Source of the DNA: an uncultured Litoreibacter sp.
GTDB lineage: Bacteria; Pseudomonadota; Alphaproteobacteria; Rhodobacterales; Rhodobacteraceae
Direction of reading: 5' to 3'
Assembly (NCBI GenBank): GCA_947501685.1
Contig: CANMWQ010000005.1
Location: 62,001-126,000 of the forward strand
Length of the DNA: 64,000 nt
The translations under genes and the position numbers were made by a program. Each line of letters opens with the position of its first letter. Position 1 is the first letter of the stretch. Below are positions 8,591 to 16,794 of this stretch, piece after piece. Below the pieces are notes generated by a model. It was not told where the DNA came from. It did no database searches and was given only the letters and a program-made list of their open reading frames with translations.

Positions 8591-8904
8591 GGGGTGGCTC
8601 CGGTTATCAGCTTTGTAGCAGACAGGTAGTGTGCGGGATCGTGCGGCGCAAGGCCCGCGTATTGCCCGTGAAAAGCCCGTCTTAGGTCGATGTTAGGTGA
8701 GTGCGATGACGTGCTGGCGCGTGACAACCAACGTAAATTTCCGGATCGGAAACCGAAACGAGCCATATGGCCTGCTGGCGGTTTGGGGCCAAAGCGCGAT
8801 TCGTGGGAGGAAGCTTTGACGTAAACGTCAAAAATTAAAGTAAGTTTTACCTTGCCTCAGTACAATTCTTGGTGATTAAACCGTGAGGTAGACTGGGGAA
8901 AATA
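8591..8904. other. Intergenic region upstream of the UMF1 transporter
   Basis: This 314-bp gap separates the divergent YggT gene and the transporter gene at 8905. I see no convincing open reading frame. Its last 100 bp are AT-rich and hold a perfect palindrome at 8816-8831, described separately; promoters for both flanking genes should lie here. Confidence 0.6.
8816..8831. promoter_or_regulatory. Palindromic operator candidate TTGACGTAAACGTCAA
   Basis: Two perfect 7-bp arms, TTGACGT and ACGTCAA, flank 2 bp. The site lies 74 bp before the transporter start codon, in an AT-rich stretch, as expected for a promoter-proximal operator. The shape recalls sites of MerR-family regulators of acyl-CoA catabolism (LiuR type), but I cannot confirm the match from memory. 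It may instead serve a local dimeric regulator. Confidence 0.5.
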
Positions 8905-10311
8905 ATGGCGGTTGTTCCATTACGGAAACGCGTTATCGGATGGATGATGTTTGACTGGGCCAGTCAACCATACAATACCCTGCTGCTTACCTTCATTTTC
9001 GGGCCCTATTTCGCCGAAATCGTCTCCGACATGTATGTCTCAAGAGGGATGCCGGAAGGCGACGCGAATGCGCAGGCGCAAAGCGTCTGGGGCTTTGGTC
9101 AGGCGGTCATTGGGTTGATCATTGCGGTCGCCGCGCCGGTGCTTGGTGCGCTGGCCGACAATACCGGGCGCCGCCTGCCCTTTATCTGGGTGTTTTCGTT
9201 GCTCTATGTGGTCGGGGCCAGCGGCCTTTGGTTCGCGCTGCCGGGCAGCTTCAACATGCTCTATGTCATGGTCCTGTTTGGCGTCGGCTTCATCGGGATG
9301 GAGTTCGCCACGACCTTCACCAACGCCATGCTGCCAGAGCTTGGGCCGGCCAAGGAAACAGGTCGGTTGTCAGGCACTGGCTGGGCGGTGGGCTATCTGG
9401 GCGGGCTGGTGGCGCTGGTGATCATGCTGCTGTTTTTCGCCGAAAGCAACGCGGGCCGCACGCTGCTGGGCATTCCGCCGCTGTTCGGGCTCGACCCTGA
9501 CATGCGCGAAGGCACGCGTTTGGTCGGCCCCTTTGCTGCCGCTTGGTATGTTGTGTTCATGATCCCGTTCTTTATGTGGACGCGGGAGGTCAAACCGGCG
9601 CATCCACGCGCGCCGGGTGGGGTCTCCAAGGCGCTGACGGAGCTGAAACGCACGATCAAGGCCCTGCCGCAGACCCCCAGCCTGTCGGCCTATCTGGCGT
9701 CCTCCATGATTTACCGCGATGCGTTGAACGGGCTGTATGCCTTTGGTGGCGTTTACGCCAAGCTGGTGCTGGGCTGGAGCGTCATCGACATTGGCATTTT
9801 CGGCATACTTGCTGTTGTCACAGGGGCCCTTTTTGCATGGCTTGGTGGCCGAGCGGACAGGCGGTTTGGCTCGAAATCGGTGATCGTTTGGTCGATCCTC
9901 GTGCTGCTTCTCGCGACGGTGGGCATCGCGTCTATCGCACCGGGGGAGGTTGCATGGCTGGCGGTCAGCGACGCGCCGATCTTTATGGGGCGCACGCTCT
10001 CGGACATCGCGTTTTATTTCTGCGGGGCCTTGATCGGGGCGGCGGGCGGCACGGTGCAGGCTGCGTCCCGCGCGATGCTGGTGCGGCAGGGCAACCCGTA
10101 CCGCATGACGGAAGCCTTTGGCCTCTATGCGCTGGCGGGCAAGGCCACCGCGTTTTTGGCACCTGCGTTGATCGCGCTGGTGACATCAATGTCCGGCAGT
10201 CAGCGGATCGGCGTCACGCCGGTGATCGGGCTCTTCCTTTTAGGTCTCTTCCTGTTAATCTGGGTGAAACCTCAGGGAGAGGATAAAGCAGTATGGGCCT
10301 CCGCACGCTAA
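8905..10311 (+). CDS. MFS transporter, UMF1 / Atg22-like family
   Basis: A 468-residue protein with about 12 hydrophobic helices. The opening WMMFDWASQPYNTLLLTFIFGPYF is characteristic of the UMF1 family, which shares ancestry with the yeast vacuolar amino-acid effluxer Atg22. The substrate of bacterial members is unknown. ATG at 8905 follows GGGG with a 7-base spacer. The last 19 bases overlap mepA, so the two are probably co-transcribed, possibly connecting transport with recycling of wall fragments (inference). A palindromic operator candidate lies upstream. Confidence 0.92.
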   Translation: MAVVPLRKRVIGWMMFDWASQPYNTLLLTFIFGPYFAEIVSDMYVSRGMPEGDANAQAQSVWGFGQAVIGLIIAVAAPVLGALADNTGRRLPFIWVFSLLYVVGASGLWFALPGSFNMLYVMVLFGVGFIGMEFATTFTNAMLPELGPAKETGRLSGTGWAVGYLGGLVALVIMLLFFAESNAGRTLLGIPPLFGLDPDMREGTRLVGPFAAAWYVVFMIPFFMWTREVKPAHPRAPGGVSKALTELKRTIKALPQTPSLSAYLASSMIYRDALNGLYAFGGVYAKLVLGWSVIDIGIFGILAVVTGALFAWLGGRADRRFGSKSVIVWSILVLLLATVGIASIAPGEVAWLAVSDAPIFMGRTLSDIAFYFCGALIGAAGGTVQAASRAMLVRQGNPYRMTEAFGLYALAGKATAFLAPALIALVTSMSGSQRIGVTPVIGLFLLGLFLLIWVKPQGEDKAVWASAR

Positions 10312-11210
10312 TCTCATGTCTTTGTATCTTGGTTCTGGGCAGCTGTGCCGGGCCCGCCGGAGACGGTGCAGCGGTCGCGCCGCAAGTCAGGCAGGATCTT
10401 GGCCCGCAGGGGCGACTGATTGCCAAAAACGCCTTTGGGGCCAAGCGCAACGGCTCGCGTCAGGCGCCAGCCGCTTATGGCTCTTACGCCAATGGCTGTG
10501 CGGCCGGTCTGGTGCAACTGCCCGAAACCGGGCCGACATGGCAGGCGATGCGGCTGTCGCGCAACCGCAACTGGGCGCATCCCGAGACGGTGGACTTCGT
10601 GCAGGACCTCAGCCGCGCGGCGGTGCGCCAAGGCTGGTCCGGTCTTTATGTGGGCGATATGAGCCAGCCACGCGGCGGGCCGATGCTGACCGGGCACCGC
10701 TCGCATCAGATCGGGCTGGACGCGGATATCTGGATGAACCCGGCCCGCGACATGACCCTGAGCCGCACCCAACGGGAGAACATCTCCGCTATTTCCATGC
10801 GCCGCTCGAACGGTGCGTTTGTGAATTCAAGCTGGACCAAGGGGCATCATGAGGTGCTGAAAGCGGCGGCGTCTGACCCTCGGGTGGCGCGGATTTTTGT
10901 CTTCCCCGGCGCAAAGGTTCAGATGTGCAAGGACGCCAAAGGGGACCGGTCCTGGCTGCGCAAAATCCGGCCTTGGTGGGGGCATCACTACCATTTCCAC
11001 GTGCGGCTGTCCTGCCCCAAGGGCGCGCGCGGCTGCGTGGATCAGGCGGCCCCGCCTGCGGGTGACGGCTGTGCGGATGCGCAGCAATGGGTCAACAATA
11101 TCCTGAACCCGCCACCCCCGAACCCCAACGCGCCAGCGGCCAAGCCGCGCCGCGAATTGCGGCTGGCGGACCTGCCAACCCAATGCGTGGGAGTTCTGCA
11201 ATCCGACTGA
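10293..11210 (+). CDS. mepA: Penicillin-insensitive murein endopeptidase
   Basis: A 305-residue zinc endopeptidase (M74 family) that cuts D-alanyl-meso-diaminopimelate cross-links in peptidoglycan. Residues [13 protein letters not shown] give ligands H138 and D145, and [11 protein letters not shown] gives the third ligand H236, matching the HxxxxxxD...H arrangement of E. coli MepA. The N-terminus has a lipobox-like LGSC (C18), so it may be a lipoprotein or simply exported to the periplasm. It overlaps the transporter gene upstream by 19 bases and the phytase-like gene downstream by 28 bases, indicating a tightly coupled operon. Confidence 0.95.
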   Translation: MGLRTLISCLCILVLGSCAGPAGDGAAVAPQVRQDLGPQGRLIAKNAFGAKRNGSRQAPAAYGSYANGCAAGLVQLPETGPTWQAMRLSRNRNWAHPETVDFVQDLSRAAVRQGWSGLYVGDMSQPRGGPMLTGHRSHQIGLDADIWMNPARDMTLSRTQRENISAISMRRSNGAFVNSSWTKGHHEVLKAAASDPRVARIFVFPGAKVQMCKDAKGDRSWLRKIRPWWGHHYHFHVRLSCPKGARGCVDQAAPPAGDGCADAQQWVNNILNPPPPNPNAPAAKPRRELRLADLPTQCVGVLQSD

Positions 11211-12070
11211 TCGCGGCCCTCTTGGCCGGCCTGCTCTCGGCATCCTTTGCGCAGGCGCAAAGCCTTGAGCTGGTCGGCAACTATACGTGGACAGAGCGGG
11301 TGGAGGGGTTTGGCGGCTTTTCCTCCATCGAGGTGTCCGACAATGGCTCGACCTTTCTGGCGACCACCGACAAGGGGCTTTTTGGCCAAGGTGTGTTCCT
11401 GCGTCGTGGCGGACGCATCGTGGGGATTGATGACGCGAAGTTTCGTCCGATTCTGGATACGGAAGGCGCGCCGCTGATCAGCTACCGCACCGATGCCGAA
11501 GGGCTGGCGGTGCGGGGCGGCGACATTTTTGTCTCCTTCGAGGGGCAGCATGTGGTGCGCAGGTTTTCGGGGACGGATGGCCCCTCCCAAATCCTGAAAA
11601 TGCCCAGATGGGTGCGGCAGTTGCAGAAAAACTCTGGGCTGGAGGCTTTGGCGATAGATACGCAAGGCGTGCTCTACATGGTGCCGGAACGCTCCGGACG
11701 GCTGGAGCGCCCCTTCCCCGTGTGGCGTTGGACCAAGGGCAAGTGGGACAGCGCGCTGAGGATCAGCCGCAGCAACGGGTTTCTGGTCGTGGGGGCTGAT
11801 TTTGGCCCGGATGGGCGGCTCTACGTGTTGGAACGGTATTTCAACGGGGTATCCGGCTTTGCCACGCGGGTGCGCAGCTTTGTGGTGGGGGCGGAGGCCC
11901 TGAGCGATGAGCAGGTGTTGCTGACCACGACCACGGGGACGCATGACAATCTTGAGGGCATCGGCGTGTGGCGCAACGCGGCTGGCAATATCCGCGTGAC
12001 GCTGATCTCTGACGACAATTTCCGGTTCCTGCAACGGACCGAGTTTGTGGAATACCGGCTGATCCCTTGA
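11183..12070 (+). CDS. Exported phytase-like esterase-fold protein
   Basis: A 295-residue protein with a signal peptide ([20 protein letters not shown]). The mature part, with [24 protein letters not shown] and DAEGLAV motifs, matches the esterase-like activity of phytase domain, a beta-propeller-like fold. True substrate unknown. An in-frame start further upstream (11087) would put about 32 non-secretory residues before the signal peptide, so ATG at 11183 is chosen. It is the last gene of the transporter-mepA chain. Confidence 0.85.
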   Translation: MRGSSAIRLIAALLAGLLSASFAQAQSLELVGNYTWTERVEGFGGFSSIEVSDNGSTFLATTDKGLFGQGVFLRRGGRIVGIDDAKFRPILDTEGAPLISYRTDAEGLAVRGGDIFVSFEGQHVVRRFSGTDGPSQILKMPRWVRQLQKNSGLEALAIDTQGVLYMVPERSGRLERPFPVWRWTKGKWDSALRISRSNGFLVVGADFGPDGRLYVLERYFNGVSGFATRVRSFVVGAEALSDEQVLLTTTTGTHDNLEGIGVWRNAAGNIRVTLISDDNFRFLQRTEFVEYRLIP

Positions 12071-12076
12071 TCCGCG

Positions 12077-12913
12077 TCAGCGCCCCGGTATGCCCTCGCG
12101 TTTGGTGGCCGGTTCCCACGCGTCGATGATGTCCATCGCCTGCTGGCCGGTCTCGACGAATTTGAACAGCGACAGGTCTTCCTCCGAGATCGTGCCCGCG
12201 TCGGCCAGTGTTTCCCAGTTGATGATGGAGCGCCAGAATTCCTCCCCGAACAGCAAGAAGGGCACGCGTTCCATGCGTCCAGTCTGGATCAGGGTCAGCG
12301 CCTCAAAGGTCTCGTCCAGCGTGCCGAAGCCGCCCGGAAACACCGCCACGGCGCGGGCGCGCATCAGGAAATGCATCTTGCGGATCGCAAAATAGTGGAA
12401 GTTGTAGCACAGCTCGGGCGTGACATATTCGTTCGGGGCCTGCTCATGGGGCAGCACGATGTTCAGCCCGATGGAGCGCCCGCCCGCATCCACAGCGCCG
12501 CGGTTTCCGGCCTCCATCACGCCGGGGCCGCCGCCGGTGACGATCACGTCTTCATGCCCGTCAGAGCGTTCGGTCATCAGCCGGGCAAACTCGCGCGCCT
12601 CGGCGTAATATTTGGACAGACCCGCCAGCGTCTTGGTCCGCGCGGTGTCTTTCTTGGCAGGTTCGGGGATACGCGCGCCGCCGAACAGCACGATGGTGGA
12701 GCGGATATCGTGCTCATCCATCCCCATTTCGGGCTTGAGCAATTCCAGCTGCAAGCGCACCGGGCGCAGCGCGTCCTGGCACAGAAATTCACTGTCGGCA
12801 AAGGCCAGACGGTAAGCTGAAGAGCGGGTTTGCGGCGTGTCGGGCACGTGGTGGGACGCTTCGACATCCTGACCAGAATTGCGGAGCGGATGTTTGCGGT
12901 TGTCGTCTTTCAC
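12077..12913 (-). CDS. LOG-family (TIGR00730) nucleotide-monophosphate hydrolase-like protein
   Basis: A 278-residue Rossmann-fold protein with the signature PGGFGTLDETFEALTLIQTGR (PGGxGTxxE), often misnamed lysine decarboxylase. Plant LOG and bacterial relatives cleave cytokinin ribotides or other nucleoside 5'-monophosphates (PpnN-like), so a role in purine nucleotide salvage is likely. An extra N-terminal region of about 75 residues precedes the core. GTG at 12913 was chosen since AGAGG lies 7 bases upstream; the frame remains open further, antisense to dapD. It diverges from dapD and converges with the phytase-like gene. Confidence 0.9.
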   Translation of the reverse strand: MKDDNRKHPLRNSGQDVEASHHVPDTPQTRSSAYRLAFADSEFLCQDALRPVRLQLELLKPEMGMDEHDIRSTIVLFGGARIPEPAKKDTARTKTLAGLSKYYAEAREFARLMTERSDGHEDVIVTGGGPGVMEAGNRGAVDAGGRSIGLNIVLPHEQAPNEYVTPELCYNFHYFAIRKMHFLMRARAVAVFPGGFGTLDETFEALTLIQTGRMERVPFLLFGEEFWRSIINWETLADAGTISEEDLSLFKFVETGQQAMDIIDAWEPATKREGIPGR

Positions 12914-13000
12914 GGGCGTGCCTCTTGATTGCGTCTTACACTCCCTTCGGTCTATAGGCTGATCAACCGCGACGCCACATTTGTTTGAAGGAACCTGCCT

Positions 13001-13828
13001 ATGTCTAACGCTCAGCTTGAGACCGCCATCGAAGCCGCATGGGAGGGCCGCGACGCGATTACTCCCGCCACCACCGGCGAGACGCGCGACGCTATCGAGG
13101 ACACGCTGGCAGCTCTTGATGGTGGCACGTTGCGGGTGGCTGAAAAGCAGGATGATGGCAGCTGGCATGTGAACCAATGGGCCAAGAAGGCCGTGCTGCT
13201 GGGCTTCCGCATCAAGGACATGGAGACCCACGAGGGCGGGCCGCAAGGCGCTGGCTGGTGGGACAAGGTCGACAGCAAGTTCAAAGGCTGGGGCGACGCG
13301 CAGTGGAAAGCCGCGGGCTTTCGCGCCGTGCCCAACTGCGTGGTGCGCAAATCAGCCTATATCGCGCCGGGCGTGGTGTTGATGCCGTCTTTCGTGAACC
13401 TCGGCGCCTATGTCGATGAAGGCACAATGGTGGACACATGGGCCACGGTTGGGTCCTGCGCGCAGATCGGCAAAAACGTGCATCTGTCGGGCGGCGTCGG
13501 CATTGGCGGCGTGCTTGAGCCGATGCAGGCCGGGCCCACCATCATCGAGGATAATTGCTTTATCGGGGCGCGCTCCGAGGTGGTGGAAGGCTGCATCGTG
13601 CGTGAAGGCTCGGTGCTCGGCATGGGCGTGTTTATCGGCCAGTCCACCAAGATCGTGGACCGCGACACGGGCGAGGTGATGTATGGCGAGGTGCCGCCCT
13701 ATTCCGTGGTCGTTGCGGGCTCGATGCCATCCAAGAACGGCGTGAACCTCTATTGCGCGGTCATTGTGAAGCGTGTGGACGCGCGCACGCGGTCCAAGAC
13801 CGGGATCAACGAGTTGCTGCGCGACTAG
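13001..13828 (+). CDS. dapD: Tetrahydrodipicolinate N-succinyltransferase
   Basis: A 275-residue cytosolic acyltransferase that transfers succinyl from succinyl-CoA to tetrahydrodipicolinate in the succinylase branch of diaminopimelate/lysine synthesis. After a helical N-terminal domain, the protein shows a left-handed beta-helix of imperfect hexapeptide repeats (from about residue 110, for example [16 protein letters not shown]). Length matches the family. GAAGGAA lies about 8 bases before ATG at 13001. The pathway partner dapE lies 3 kb downstream on the same strand, with four unrelated genes between. Confidence 0.97.
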   Translation: MSNAQLETAIEAAWEGRDAITPATTGETRDAIEDTLAALDGGTLRVAEKQDDGSWHVNQWAKKAVLLGFRIKDMETHEGGPQGAGWWDKVDSKFKGWGDAQWKAAGFRAVPNCVVRKSAYIAPGVVLMPSFVNLGAYVDEGTMVDTWATVGSCAQIGKNVHLSGGVGIGGVLEPMQAGPTIIEDNCFIGARSEVVEGCIVREGSVLGMGVFIGQSTKIVDRDTGEVMYGEVPPYSVVVAGSMPSKNGVNLYCAVIVKRVDARTRSKTGINELLRD

Positions 13829-13849
13829 AACTCAGAAACGGAGGCATTT

Positions 13850-14098
13850 ATGGGTATTGGTTTTCTTGGCGGCATCATTGTCGGCGGCTTGGCCGGTTGG
13901 GTTGCGAGCATGATCATGAAGGCGCAGACAGGGGTGTTTGGTAATATCGCCCTCGGCGTTCTGGGCGCGATTGTGCTGAACCTGCTGCTGTCTTTCGTCG
14001 GCATTTATGCCGAGAACGCTTGGATGCCGCAGCTTATCGTGGGGGCCGCCGGTGGCTGCCTGCTGATCTGGGCCTATCGCGGGATCAAAAGCCGCTAG
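13850..14098 (+). CDS. GlsB/YeaQ/YmgE-family small membrane protein
   Basis: An 82-residue protein with three hydrophobic glycine-rich segments (GGIIVGGLAGWVASMI, NIALGVLGAIVLNLLLSFVG, LIVGAAGGCLLIWAYRGI), the pattern of transglycosylase-associated / stress-response membrane proteins. No enzymatic activity is established. A strong GGAGG lies 6 bases before the ATG. It follows dapD by 21 bases and may be co-transcribed. Its 3' end overlaps the convergent receptor-channel gene by 4 bases. Confidence 0.88.
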   Translation: MGIGFLGGIIVGGLAGWVASMIMKAQTGVFGNIALGVLGAIVLNLLLSFVGIYAENAWMPQLIVGAAGGCLLIWAYRGIKSR

Positions 14099-15153
14099 TT
14101 GCCAGCGCCAAACCATTTGGCGCGCAGTGCCCCGTAGCGCCCGTCTTCGCGTAGCCGCAGCAGGCCTTGATTGATCTGCTCTCGCAGCGGGCTGCCGGTG
14201 GGCAGGGCCATGCCGTAATTCTCCGGCTTGAAGACGCGCGAGACCATGCGGGCGGTGCCGCTGCCGCGGGTCGTCGTGTAATAGGACAGGATTGGGCCGT
14301 CGAAGAACACCGCGTCCAGCGTCGTGTCCTCAAATTGCCGCAGCATCGGGTCGAGGTCTTCGAACGTGATCGTCGCGATCTCGCGCTGGTCAAGGAACTG
14401 TTCCGCCGTCGAGCCTGCAAGGGTGCCCACCCGTTTGCCGTCGAGGTCATTGATTGATTCAACGCTGCTTTGCAACGCATCCACCGTCATGGCCGCCGTG
14501 ATCTTGGCCACGAAAACCGACACCAAAAACAGGCTGGCGAAGACCAGAATCACCGCAAAAACGCGACCCGGTCGCGACATCGGCATGCGCTCTTCAAAGC
14601 CGCCATTGACCACCAGATTGAGCGACCACCAAAAAGACGGAAACAGCGCGTCCCTCGCGTCGCGGTCAAAATAGGGCTGGCGGTGGCGCTCGAACACCCA
14701 CATCAGCATGCCGCCGCCAAAGAGCAGCCCGATGGCGACCAGCACCGCGATAGCAATGTCACGGGTCAGCAGCGCTTGAAAAATGGAGCCCGACCCGGTT
14801 TCGTAGGGCAGCATGATCTGCAAGCCGCTGTCGAAAATGGGTTGCGAGAAATCCATGATCGCTTCGCGCCCGGCGGTGATCGAGATGTTGGCAATCGCGC
14901 CATCCACCTGCCGCGCTACGACCAGATCAAGCATCTCCTGAAACGAGTCCGTGCGCAGGAAGTTGGTCTGCACCCCAAGATCGGCGGCCAGCATGGACCA
15001 CAGCTCGACGCTGAAGCCGACATGGGTGCCGTTCTCCTCCATGGAGAAGGGCGCGCGCGTGACGGTTGCGATGGTGATCGTGTTGTCCTGTGCGGGGGCG
15101 GGGTGCGCCAAAGGCAACAGCGCAAGTGCTGCCAGAAAAAACAGTCGATACAT
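14095..15153 (-). CDS. Prokaryotic ionotropic glutamate receptor-like channel (periplasmic binding domain with pore)
   Basis: A 352-residue protein. After a signal peptide (residues 1-21), a type-3 solute-binding domain starts (APFSMEENGTHVGFSVELW) and is interrupted at about 125-228 by a membrane insert: helix M1 (132-154), a pore-like segment PSFWWSLNLVVNGG (172-185), and helix M2 (198-218) ending AKITAAMT. Lobe 2 of the binding domain then resumes (GKRVGTLAGSTAEQF). This S1-M1-P-M2-S2 order is that of GluR0 and of animal glutamate receptors, not of ABC transporter binding proteins. The pore lacks the potassium TVGYG signature. No ABC permease is adjacent, supporting a channel. The ligand is probably an amino acid (inference). 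Confidence 0.82.
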   Translation of the reverse strand: MYRLFFLAALALLPLAHPAPAQDNTITIATVTRAPFSMEENGTHVGFSVELWSMLAADLGVQTNFLRTDSFQEMLDLVVARQVDGAIANISITAGREAIMDFSQPIFDSGLQIMLPYETGSGSIFQALLTRDIAIAVLVAIGLLFGGGMLMWVFERHRQPYFDRDARDALFPSFWWSLNLVVNGGFEERMPMSRPGRVFAVILVFASLFLVSVFVAKITAAMTVDALQSSVESINDLDGKRVGTLAGSTAEQFLDQREIATITFEDLDPMLRQFEDTTLDAVFFDGPILSYYTTTRGSGTARMVSRVFKPENYGMALPTGSPLREQINQGLLRLREDGRYGALRAKWFGAGN

Positions 15154-15263
15154 GTCTTGGTGGTCCCTCCCCGGATCGTGCGGCTTTCCTATCTGCTTGC
15201 GTGGCGTGGCTCAATGGGTTTGACACAGGGGGCACAGAAAACCACGCAACCGCCGGAGGGGAC

Positions 15264-15653
15264 ATGCCCAAATCGGACAGCAAACATCAGGTCTACACGC
15301 TTTTGGTGCAGGTCGGCCGCAGCCAGGATGACGGGATGCCGGAAGGGGCTTCGGGGGCCGCGATGGTGTGCTATTCCACCGGCATTGACGAGGCCGAGGC
15401 GGTGCGCGAATGCGTGGCCTTGCTGAAACGCGCAGGGCTGTCGCCGCTGGACGTTACGGGCTATGGCAGCCTGACGGAGCGGCTGGCGGAAGGCCATGAC
15501 ATCCCCGAGGAGGAGCGCAGCCTGATGCAACGCGCGCTCGACGAAAACTCGGTGATCGTGGCGCAAACCACGACGCTTTATGACGAAGAAGGTGGTGAGG
15601 GTGTGCCCAAGCCGAAAGGCTCCGGCGGACCGAAGCGGGGCCGCAAACCTTAG
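15264..15653 (+). CDS. Conserved hypothetical protein, 129 residues
   Basis: I do not recognise a named domain. It is soluble, without signal peptide or membrane segment. The sequence is alternately helical and strand-like (HQVYTLLVQVGRSQDDGMPEG, then EAVRECVALLKRAGLSPLDVTGYG), compatible with a small alpha/beta fold, and ends in a basic glycine-rich tail (GSGGPKRGRKP). GGAGGGG sits a few bases before ATG at 15264, a strong start. It diverges from the receptor-channel gene and overlaps the convergent Hint gene by 4 bases at its stop codon. Confidence 0.75.
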   Translation: MPKSDSKHQVYTLLVQVGRSQDDGMPEGASGAAMVCYSTGIDEAEAVRECVALLKRAGLSPLDVTGYGSLTERLAEGHDIPEEERSLMQRALDENSVIVAQTTTLYDEEGGEGVPKPKGSGGPKRGRKP

Positions 15654-16309
15654 CTTTGGTAGCCTGACTTATGCTCGGAGGCGAAGCAACGCGCCTCTTC
15701 CTCGCTCAGGATTTTGCCGATGGACTGGCCTGACTTCGGCATGCTTTCCACGGCGCATTTGCCGATGCTCAGTGCTGCGGCGTGTTCGAGTTGGACCTGA
15801 TACAGGTCGGTCTTCGGGGCCATTTCCCAATGCTGCGCCTTGCGGCCGTCTTTGAGGGCCCAGATCGGGACCAGAACGGTTTCTGCGCCAAAGAGGTATT
15901 CGGCGATGTCTGATGTCACCGCGATGCGGTGATCGGGGCCGACGACAAGGTCCTGATCCAACCCAAAATAGGGTGCGCGGATGCGGATCGCGGTCTTTGC
16001 TGTTGGTGTCTTGAGAATGTGGCGAACCGCGATGGTGGCACCTGACGGGTCCAGCACCAGATCACCCGGCTTGAGATCCTGCACGGCGGTTTGCCCGGCG
16101 GGCGTCGCCACCCGAGTGCTGCCCAAAAGGCCGGTTTCGGGCCGTGCCTGCGGCAGGTCGTTGCTGTTGGCGTGGTCGAGGCCAAGATCGCCATGTGATG
16201 TTGTTGCGCCGTTGACCTGCGCAAACCCGGCTTTTGTGCCAGATGCCAGCATGTCAGCACGGCCAAGAAAGCCGAGCGTGCTGCCGATCTGAACAGTGAT
16301 AAGCGTCAT
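15650..16309 (-). CDS. Hint-domain (Hedgehog/intein-type) protein
   Basis: A 219-residue protein whose central and C-terminal parts show the Hint_2 pattern: STRVATPAGQTAVQDLKPGDLVLD, then VVGPDHRIAVTSDIAEYLFG with the block-B-like histidine. Such proteins are common in Rhodobacteraceae, often attached to secreted calcium-binding domains. Here the Hint block starts with Ser/Thr where the nucleophile cysteine is usually found, so self-cleavage may be lost or altered. The N-terminal 65 residues are not recognised and there is no signal peptide. AGGAAGA lies about 7 bases before ATG at 16309, which overlaps the stop of a possible upstream small gene (ATGA). Confidence 0.82.
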   Translation of the reverse strand: MTLITVQIGSTLGFLGRADMLASGTKAGFAQVNGATTSHGDLGLDHANSNDLPQARPETGLLGSTRVATPAGQTAVQDLKPGDLVLDPSGATIAVRHILKTPTAKTAIRIRAPYFGLDQDLVVGPDHRIAVTSDIAEYLFGAETVLVPIWALKDGRKAQHWEMAPKTDLYQVQLEHAAALSIGKCAVESMPKSGQSIGKILSEEEARCFASEHKSGYQS

Positions 16310-16527
16310 GTCTGATCTTCCTGAAGCGGGCGGTGAGTGTCGCTCGCGCCTGAAGAAATAGGGGCAAACCGTAGCCAATTCGTGAATATGCCGCGGCGAT
16401 TTATGGCTAATTTTACGTCAAAGCTGCCTAAATTTGACGAAAGCCCCGCGCAAACGCCCCGCGCAAGGTCAAAGCTCCGCCCCAAAGGCGCGAAACGATC
16501 CATCGCGATCAGCTGGACTGCTGCCAT
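16306..16527 (-). CDS. Possible small gene translationally coupled to the Hint gene
   Basis: A 73-residue frame with ATG at 16527, a near-perfect Shine-Dalgarno GGAGG 5 bases upstream, and a stop that overlaps the Hint start as ATGA. The protein begins MAAVQLIAMDRFAPLGRSFD and matches nothing I know; the second half is AT-richer and looks less like coding sequence of this genome. The initiation signals argue for translation, the composition argues against a conserved product. It could be a leader peptide for the Hint gene. Confidence 0.35.
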   Translation of the reverse strand: MAAVQLIAMDRFAPLGRSFDLARGVCAGLSSNLGSFDVKLAINRRGIFTNWLRFAPISSGASDTHRPLQEDQT

Positions 16528-16722
16528 GTTTACCTCCGTCACCACATGACAGGCGAGCAGCACCAACGCGACCCCGGCGGGCGATGTGTTGGACGACGTA
16601 GAATTCTGCTCTTGCGACCCTTTTGCGGGTCACATGCCCTGCCACGGGCTTATTTATTGCCGTCAAGTATTGTGTTAACGACCTGAAAAGGAAGGATTGC
16701 TTGGCCTCGCCCTTCAATTCTC

Positions 16723-16742
16723 GACGCTGTTGCGTCTTTTTT
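16723..16742 (+). terminator. Intrinsic terminator 53 bp upstream of dapE
   Basis: The stem GACGC / GCGTC with loop TGTT is directly followed by a run of six T on the plus strand. No annotated plus-strand gene ends nearby, so it must end a short untranslated transcript, either a small RNA or an attenuated dapE leader. The rest of the 485-bp gap (16310-16794) holds the possible small gene at 16306-16527 and no other convincing reading frame. Confidence 0.55.
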
Positions 16743-16794
16743 GCCGCAAGGATCTCATGCGGTGATTTGGCCAAACTTGTGCAAAGGAGCACCC

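Noticed and set aside
16469-16792. 107-codon minus-strand frame upstream of dapE
   Set aside because: It starts within the dapE ribosome-binding region, crosses the T6 terminator, and its protein has no family resemblance.
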